Of a DNA stretch of 64,000 bases, positions 59,963 through 64,000 are shown one piece after another. The translations under genes were made by a program, and so were the position numbers. Within the stretch, counting starts at the first letter, position 1, and each line of letters opens with the position of its first letter. This DNA is from Pedobacter sp. (GTDB taxonomy: Bacteria > Bacteroidota > Bacteroidia > Sphingobacteriales > Sphingobacteriaceae): positions 124,001 through 188,000 of the forward strand of contig NZ_JAVHXT010000003.1 in NCBI RefSeq assembly GCF_031119335.1, written 5' to 3'. Below the pieces are notes generated by a model, which did no database searches, had not been told where the DNA came from, and saw only the letters and a list, made by a program, of their open reading frames with translations.

Positions 59963-61105
59963 ATGACTGCTAAACCAGTTAAATTTGGAATAGATGTACT
60001 TTTAGAAAGCAAAAATCTAGAAGATATCACTATTGGTTTAGTGTGTAATGCTACTTCATTAAGCACTACCGGTACACATGCTAGCGTAGCGTTGCTATCA
60101 AAAGGTTTTAACGTCAAAAAATTGTTTTCACCAGAGCATGGTTTTAGTGCCAAAGGCGATGATGGCGCATTCATCAGTGATGATACAGACATTATTACTA
60201 AATTACCCATTGTAAGTTTATATGGCGAAAAGCTTGCCCCAACAGCTAATGATTTAGCCGACATAGATTTAGTTATAGTTGATTTACCAGATATAGGTGC
60301 AAGATTTTACACCTACCTATGGACCATGACCTATGTAATGGAAACCTGTGCTGCAAATGGAAAAAAGCTACTCATTTTAGACAGACCCAACCCAATAGCC
60401 AAACAATTTGAATTTGCAGAAGGTCCTATTCTTGAGGAAAATTGCAGTTCTTTCATTGGTAGGTTTCCCATCCCGATTAAACACAATTGTACTTTAGGAG
60501 AATTAGCTCGCTATTTTAAAAGTAGCCAGTATCCATCATTGCAATTAGAGATAGAAGCAATGAAAAACTGGGATCGATACGAAAATAACAATTACCCATT
60601 TTTTGCGACTTCTCCTGCCATTCAAAAAAGACATACAACTTACATTTATCCCGGTACATGCTTGTTCGAAGGCTTGAATATTAATGAAGCGAGAGGCACG
60701 GAATTTCCATTCGAACAGTTCGGCGCTCCGTGGATAGATGCATCTTTGCTAAGGGACAAGATGTTAGAAAATTCAGACGTCGCAGATTTAGAAATCATTA
60801 CCTTCAAAGCTACCGTAGCTCCTTATTTAAATGACATTTGTCATGGCTTAAGGATAATTCCTAAAAACCTTCACTCCTTTAAACCTGTTGCTTATGTTAT
60901 AATGCTGATTAGCTTAATGGCTAGATTATTTCCCAATCATCTAAAAGAAAGAAATTACTTAACCAACGTAAATCCTAACGGCGAAAAACATTTAGATAAA
61001 CTGCTTGGCCTAAGCAATTCATTAGAGAAAATCATTACAAACAAAATAGATACTAATGTTCCAAACTGGTTAAACACAGTTAAGCCTTACTTAATTTATC
61101 CTTGA
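59963..61105 (+). CDS. DUF1343 (NamZ-like) protein
   Basis: A 380-residue DUF1343 protein. The N-terminal domain has KKLFSPEHGFSAKGDDGAFI, LPIVSLYGEKLAPT and VDLPDIGARFYTYLWTM, which are diagnostic for the family. The C-terminal domain has YPGTCLFEGLNINEARGTEF and PFEQFGAPWID. Characterised NamZ enzymes (from Bacillus and Tannerella) are exo-beta-N-acetylmuramidases that trim peptidoglycan fragments. No signal peptide is visible, so this copy may be cytoplasmic and act in cell-wall recycling, unlike secreted relatives. It follows the deacetylase closely. Confidence 0.9.
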   Translation: MTAKPVKFGIDVLLESKNLEDITIGLVCNATSLSTTGTHASVALLSKGFNVKKLFSPEHGFSAKGDDGAFISDDTDIITKLPIVSLYGEKLAPTANDLADIDLVIVDLPDIGARFYTYLWTMTYVMETCAANGKKLLILDRPNPIAKQFEFAEGPILEENCSSFIGRFPIPIKHNCTLGELARYFKSSQYPSLQLEIEAMKNWDRYENNNYPFFATSPAIQKRHTTYIYPGTCLFEGLNINEARGTEFPFEQFGAPWIDASLLRDKMLENSDVADLEIITFKATVAPYLNDICHGLRIIPKNLHSFKPVAYVIMLISLMARLFPNHLKERNYLTNVNPNGEKHLDKLLGLSNSLEKIITNKIDTNVPNWLNTVKPYLIYP

Positions 61106-61164
61106 ATTTTTATCGGCTTGAGAAAACTTAGCTACTGAATTACAACTTTTTAAAGTATTAGCCG

Positions 61165-61172
61165 TATTTTTG
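61165..61172 (+). promoter_or_regulatory. Candidate -7 box (TATTTTTG) of the MarC gene
   Basis: TATTTTTG matches TAnnTTTG and lies 16 bases before the ATG at 61189; TTTTT lies near the -33 region. Confidence 0.45.
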
Positions 61173-61188
61173 CATCAAATTTTAACGT

Positions 61189-61764
61189 ATGGAACCGCTG
61201 CACTTCGACTTCAATCAAATCTTATCTACCTCGATGATTTTATTTGCGATTATTGATATTCTGGGTTCTATTCCCATTATCATTTCGCTGCGCAAAAAAG
61301 CAGGACATATCCAGTCCGAAAAAGCGACCATCGTGGCAACTGCCATCATGATTTTATTTTTATTTGGAGGAAAGGCTGTTTTGAATGTAATTGGTGTAGA
61401 TGTGCAGTCTTTCGCTATTGCGGGTTCGTTAGTAATTTTCTTTATTGCCATGGAAATGGTTTTAGGCATCCACTTTTTTAGAGATGAAGCTCCTGAAACG
61501 GTTTCTATTGTGCCTCTGGCATTTCCGTTAATTGCAGGTGCTGGTTCATTAACTACGCTTTTATCTTTAAAAACAGAATATCGTACAGAAAACATATTGA
61601 TAGGAGTTTTACTGAATATGGTTTTCGTTTATTTCGTACTTAAAAACACCGCTAGATTAGAAAAATTATTAGGTAAAACCGGTTTGAACGTACTGAGAAA
61701 GAGCTTTGGCGTTATCCTTTTAGCTATTGCAATTAAACTTTTTAGGACAAATACTGGATTGTAA
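61189..61764 (+). CDS. MarC-family membrane protein
   Basis: A 191-residue inner-membrane protein of the MarC/UPF0056 family with six predicted helices. Family signatures are LFAIIDILGSIPIIISL near the N-terminus, FAIAGSLVIFFIAMEMVLG, and VPLAFPLIAGAGSLTTLLSL in the middle. The C-terminal helix ends LAIAIKLFRTNTGL. The biochemical function of the family is unknown; the old link to multiple antibiotic resistance was withdrawn. It stands alone. Confidence 0.92.
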   Translation: MEPLHFDFNQILSTSMILFAIIDILGSIPIIISLRKKAGHIQSEKATIVATAIMILFLFGGKAVLNVIGVDVQSFAIAGSLVIFFIAMEMVLGIHFFRDEAPETVSIVPLAFPLIAGAGSLTTLLSLKTEYRTENILIGVLLNMVFVYFVLKNTARLEKLLGKTGLNVLRKSFGVILLAIAIKLFRTNTGL

Positions 61765-61805
61765 CATTAATTGCTTAAATTCATCTAAGATTTAAATAAC
61801 CGAAG

Positions 61806-61904
61806 ATGAACTTATTTGAGCAATTTACGGTATACATTGGCGCATTAGCTATCTTGTTAGAGGCAATTAGCTATTTGCGTGGGAAGTTGAAGGGGAAAAG
61901 TTGA
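61806..61904 (+). CDS. Possible 32-residue small membrane protein
   Basis: A short open frame from ATG (61806) to TGA (61902-61904) reads MNLFEQFTVYIGALAILLEA and ends in a basic tail (LRGKLKGKS), giving a hydrophobic helix with positive end like known small membrane proteins. There is no strong ribosome site. A T-run follows directly. It may be real or chance. Confidence 0.3.
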   Translation: MNLFEQFTVYIGALAILLEAISYLRGKLKGKS

Positions 61905-61988
61905 TTTTTTCATTACCAATCATAGTGCGTCATCTCGACCGTAGTGGAGAGATCTTTGAACTAGCAAAATATAGAAATTAAATAGATC

Positions 61989-62081
61989 AAACACCCCGGT
62001 CTTCGACCACCCCTCTGGAAGAGGGGAATATAGAGTGCAATTCCCCTCTTCCAGAGGGGTGCCCAACGGGTTGGGGTGTTT
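61989..62081. repeat. Palindromic repeat of the AACACCCCGGTC family, full copy
   Basis: AAACACCCCGGTCTTCGACC and CCCCTCTGGAAGAGGGG in the left half are inverted in the right half (CCCCTCTTCCAGAGGGG, GGGTTGGGGTGTTT). It ends 20 bases past the stop of the methyltransferase gene (minus strand) and may serve as its terminator. A half copy of another repeat (CGTCATCTCGACCGTAG) is near 61931. Confidence 0.75.
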
Positions 62082-62100
62082 TTATAATTTAGATGAAATG

Positions 62101-63264
62101 CTACTCCTTAATCAACCTTGCTACAAACATGCTATCTGCTTTGTCGTTGTAGCCTTTAATCAATTCCATACTTTCCAATTTCAACGGGAATTTCTCTAAC
62201 AAATAAGCCACCACATCTTCGTTTTCCTGTTTAAAAACAGAGCAAGTCATGTAAATTAAAGGTTTGCCGGGCTTTAAATACTTCACTACATTCTCAGCGA
62301 TAGCTTTTTGCAACTTCACATAGTTAGCCACTTTGTACTCTTCAAAGAAATACAACATTTCAGGTGTTCGTCCCCAAGTACCAGCACCAGAGCAAGGCGC
62401 ATCTAACAAAATGCCATCAAACTCGTAATGATGTAATATCTGGTCGTTGTTTTGCAAAAGATCTATGGTCTTTTTCTGGAAATCCTTAATCCCAGCAGCA
62501 ATGAAACGCTCTTGCAAATTACCTAAACTAGTTTCCCTTACATCGCTGGCAAGTAATTTAACTTTTGGTTCTAGGCTATGAATGAGTAACGATTTTCCAC
62601 CAGATGCCGCACAGCAATCCCACCAATAATCGTAAGGTTGCGGCTTAAAGTAATCGCCAGTTTTTTGGGAAGAAAAATCTTGCACTTGGTACAAACGAGC
62701 ATCATCGATAATCTGCTCTAACTTTGTTCCGTTAGGCAATGCCAAAGTAGTATCTGTCAATTCCTGTACAGCAACACCCGCAGCTTCAATTTTAGATTTA
62801 ATGGTTGGCAAATGCGTTTCTTTAACGCGAATAAATAAATCTGGCTGAACAAATAACGATAGCAGAAAAGCTTCTTTGTCAACTCCTTCTGAAAGCTCAT
62901 GCTTAAATGGGAAAACATCCTTCAAATCAAAATCAGGATATTGAGATTTTACAAAAGCTACCTTATCTACCAAAGGCAAAGAAATATGCTCTGCAGCCTT
63001 AGGAAAAGTACTTTCAGTAATCAAACTTAAATCGGCGTTACAAAGAAAATCGGCTACAGCCAAACGTTCTATAGTTGACAAATTAGGCAAAGCCTTGCCT
63101 AACCTAAAGTAACTATAGAGGTACCTACTTGCCCATCTCCTATCCGAAGAGCCCATTTGCTTATTCTGTTTAAAATAGATAACCAAATGACGATGCAATG
63201 GCAACTTACCATCGTAACTTGCTAAAACCTGCTCAAACGCTCGGATATGATGGTGTACTTTCAT
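62101..63264 (-). CDS. RsmB/NOP-family RNA cytosine-C5 methyltransferase
   Basis: A 387-residue SAM-dependent RNA m5C methyltransferase. An N-terminal helical region (1-150) resembles the NusB/RsmB-like part. The SAM-binding block is DCCAASGGKSL at 216-226 with LLASDVRETSL. The catalytic pair is Cys291 in DAPCSGAGTWGRTPE and Cys341 in MTCSVFKQENE, the usual two-cysteine mechanism. It probably methylates rRNA or tRNA. RsmB (16S C967) is the best-known relative, but the exact site cannot be told. Confidence 0.9.
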   Translation of the reverse strand: MKVHHHIRAFEQVLASYDGKLPLHRHLVIYFKQNKQMGSSDRRWASRYLYSYFRLGKALPNLSTIERLAVADFLCNADLSLITESTFPKAAEHISLPLVDKVAFVKSQYPDFDLKDVFPFKHELSEGVDKEAFLLSLFVQPDLFIRVKETHLPTIKSKIEAAGVAVQELTDTTLALPNGTKLEQIIDDARLYQVQDFSSQKTGDYFKPQPYDYWWDCCAASGGKSLLIHSLEPKVKLLASDVRETSLGNLQERFIAAGIKDFQKKTIDLLQNNDQILHHYEFDGILLDAPCSGAGTWGRTPEMLYFFEEYKVANYVKLQKAIAENVVKYLKPGKPLIYMTCSVFKQENEDVVAYLLEKFPLKLESMELIKGYNDKADSMFVARLIKE

Positions 63265-63409
63265 TAAATTAAATTGTTGTATTGTAGAATTGCTTTATTG
63301 TTGGTTAAAAGTTCCTCCGTAAATCCTCAGTCATTGCAAGTTTTGCGAAGCAATCTTAAAGCGTTTTAATAAATAGATTGCTAGTCCTTCCACTTCCAAT
63401 GCCAAGAAC

Positions 63410-63450
63410 TTTTCTCTCCCTTAGGGAGAGATGCCGACGGCAGAGAGGGC
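63410..63450. repeat. Short GAGAGG/CCTCTC palindromic repeat abutting a stop codon
   Basis: TTTTCTCTCCCTTAGGGAGAG and GCCGACGGCAGAGAGGGC form an inverted element related to that at 56879-57071. It ends two bases before the stop codon of the last gene. A decayed CGTCATTGCGAGG copy lies at about 63330-63385, in the same gap (63265-63452). Confidence 0.6.
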
Positions 63451-63452
63451 TT

Positions 63453-64000
63453 TTAATCCACTTGCACTAATGCTGTATTTCTATACTGTAACATCATCAA
63501 GTGCTGGTTGTAATAGCCATATTCCGCATCGTAACCGAAATTAAAATCGTTATGCAAACCTTTATAATTTTCTTTTACAATAAAATCTGCATAATTCGCT
63601 CCATGCTTAGCAATCAACTTACCAAAATAATAGCCCACATCAAAACCTTTAAAAGCATATTCTGTAGGCTCAAACTCGTACTTAGTTCGATAGGCCTTCA
63701 CAAAATTAATTACTTTATTATTCTTGTAATCGATATAATATGAAGAACTCAACACCGTTTGCAGGTTCTGCAACTGATCGATATTATAGGTTTGTTTTGC
63801 CCAATTGGGGTGACCGAAAACTTGAATTGGATAGCCAGCAATGTTTTTCAAACGATGTAGCTTGGTTAAGCTCGGAGCAACAAACGGAGCATCATCAGAA
63901 CACACAATAACGGCATACTTTTTACCTTTTACCATCTTCGTTTCAAACACATAGGTGGATGAAAATTCCTGTACCACAAAACTTGGATGTTTCGCTGCAA
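63453..64000 (-). CDS. Periplasmic-binding-protein-like C-terminal domain, 5' end missing
   Basis: This gene is cut by the right edge: its frame stays open from a GTG at 63977 up to base 64000, so the start lies outside. The visible 180 residues (KKYAVIVCSDDAPFVAPSLT; KNIAGYPIQVFGHPNWAKQT; EFEPTEYAFKGFDVGYYFGK) look like the second lobe of a type I periplasmic-binding fold, as in branched-chain amino-acid receptors. In Bacteroidota this domain is often fused after LysM repeats, which cannot be checked here. The end is NQHLMMLQYRNTALVQVD. Confidence 0.65.
   Translation of the reverse strand, partial: AAKHPSFVVQEFSSTYVFETKMVKGKKYAVIVCSDDAPFVAPSLTKLHRLKNIAGYPIQVFGHPNWAKQTYNIDQLQNLQTVLSSSYYIDYKNNKVINFVKAYRTKYEFEPTEYAFKGFDVGYYFGKLIAKHGANYADFIVKENYKGLHNDFNFGYDAEYGYYNQHLMMLQYRNTALVQVD

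Noticed and set aside
1..64000. CRISPR array, prophage or complete insertion sequence
   Set aside because: No regularly spaced direct repeats of 24-47 bases, no cas genes, no phage structural genes and no transposase or integrase frame were seen.

Overview
The window is low-GC DNA that looks like a Bacteroidota chromosome, most likely Sphingobacteriaceae (Pedobacter-like). Lineage signs are the TAnnTTTG promoter -7 boxes with weak Shine-Dalgarno sites, a fused SecDF, a secreted protein with a gliding/T9SS type B C-terminal domain, a TonB-dependent receptor, lipoproteins with short lipoboxes, a tRNA without encoded CCA, and many palindromic intergenic repeats. The assignment rests on gene content read by eye, not on a database search. 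About 55 protein genes and one tRNA-Arg can be supported. The first and last genes run off the edges.

Layout. 1-7.2 kb: the end of a membrane-anchored barrel-like protein, an S9 peptidase, a ThuA-domain protein between two related inverted-repeat elements, a DinB-fold protein and truA. 7.2-13.8 kb: a short MutS-like ATPase, a small charged protein, tRNA-Arg(CCG), a PhyH dioxygenase, a helicase-nuclease fusion and a short-chain dehydrogenase. 13.9-19.5 kb: mgtE, a CvfB-like RNA-binding protein, a bestrophin-like channel and a CPA1 Na+/H+ antiporter, so mostly ion transport. 19.6-27.6 kb: a minus-strand run (metZ-like sulfhydrylase, OsmC-like protein, ispE, DUF1287 protein), then thyA, folA and secDF. 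28-33.9 kb: a thioesterase, a second antiporter, two small secreted proteins sharing a domain, an EVE protein, an esterase, an EamA transporter and a lipoprotein. 34-40.5 kb: a ferredoxin divergent from a LuxC-like reductase, the T9SS-type protein, ftsE, and grpE-dnaJ. 40.7-47 kb: a tripartite RND efflux operon with a small leading gene. 47-53.3 kb: a secreted hypothetical, an AI-2E family transporter, a NatAB-like ABC exporter, a GNAT acetyltransferase and a MepB-like protein. 53.4-64 kb: a TonB receptor divergent from a MocR/PdxR-type regulator, ettA, a polysaccharide deacetylase next to a DUF1343 (NamZ-like) protein, a MarC protein, an RsmB-type methyltransferase and a partial periplasmic-binding-like protein.

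Genes that plausibly work together are thyA-folA (dTMP and folate cycle), grpE-dnaJ (Hsp70 co-chaperones), the RND adaptor-pump-outer-membrane trio, the ABC ATPase-permease pair, and the deacetylase/DUF1343 pair (cell wall). Most of the window is housekeeping. The least explained parts are the stand-alone SF1 helicase with a C-terminal PD-(D/E)XK-like motif (10392-12992) and an unusually dense set of at least seven families of palindromic repeats. Some of these are nested inside each other, and one supplies the end of a coding sequence. No CRISPR array, rRNA, prophage, integrase or complete insertion sequence was seen.
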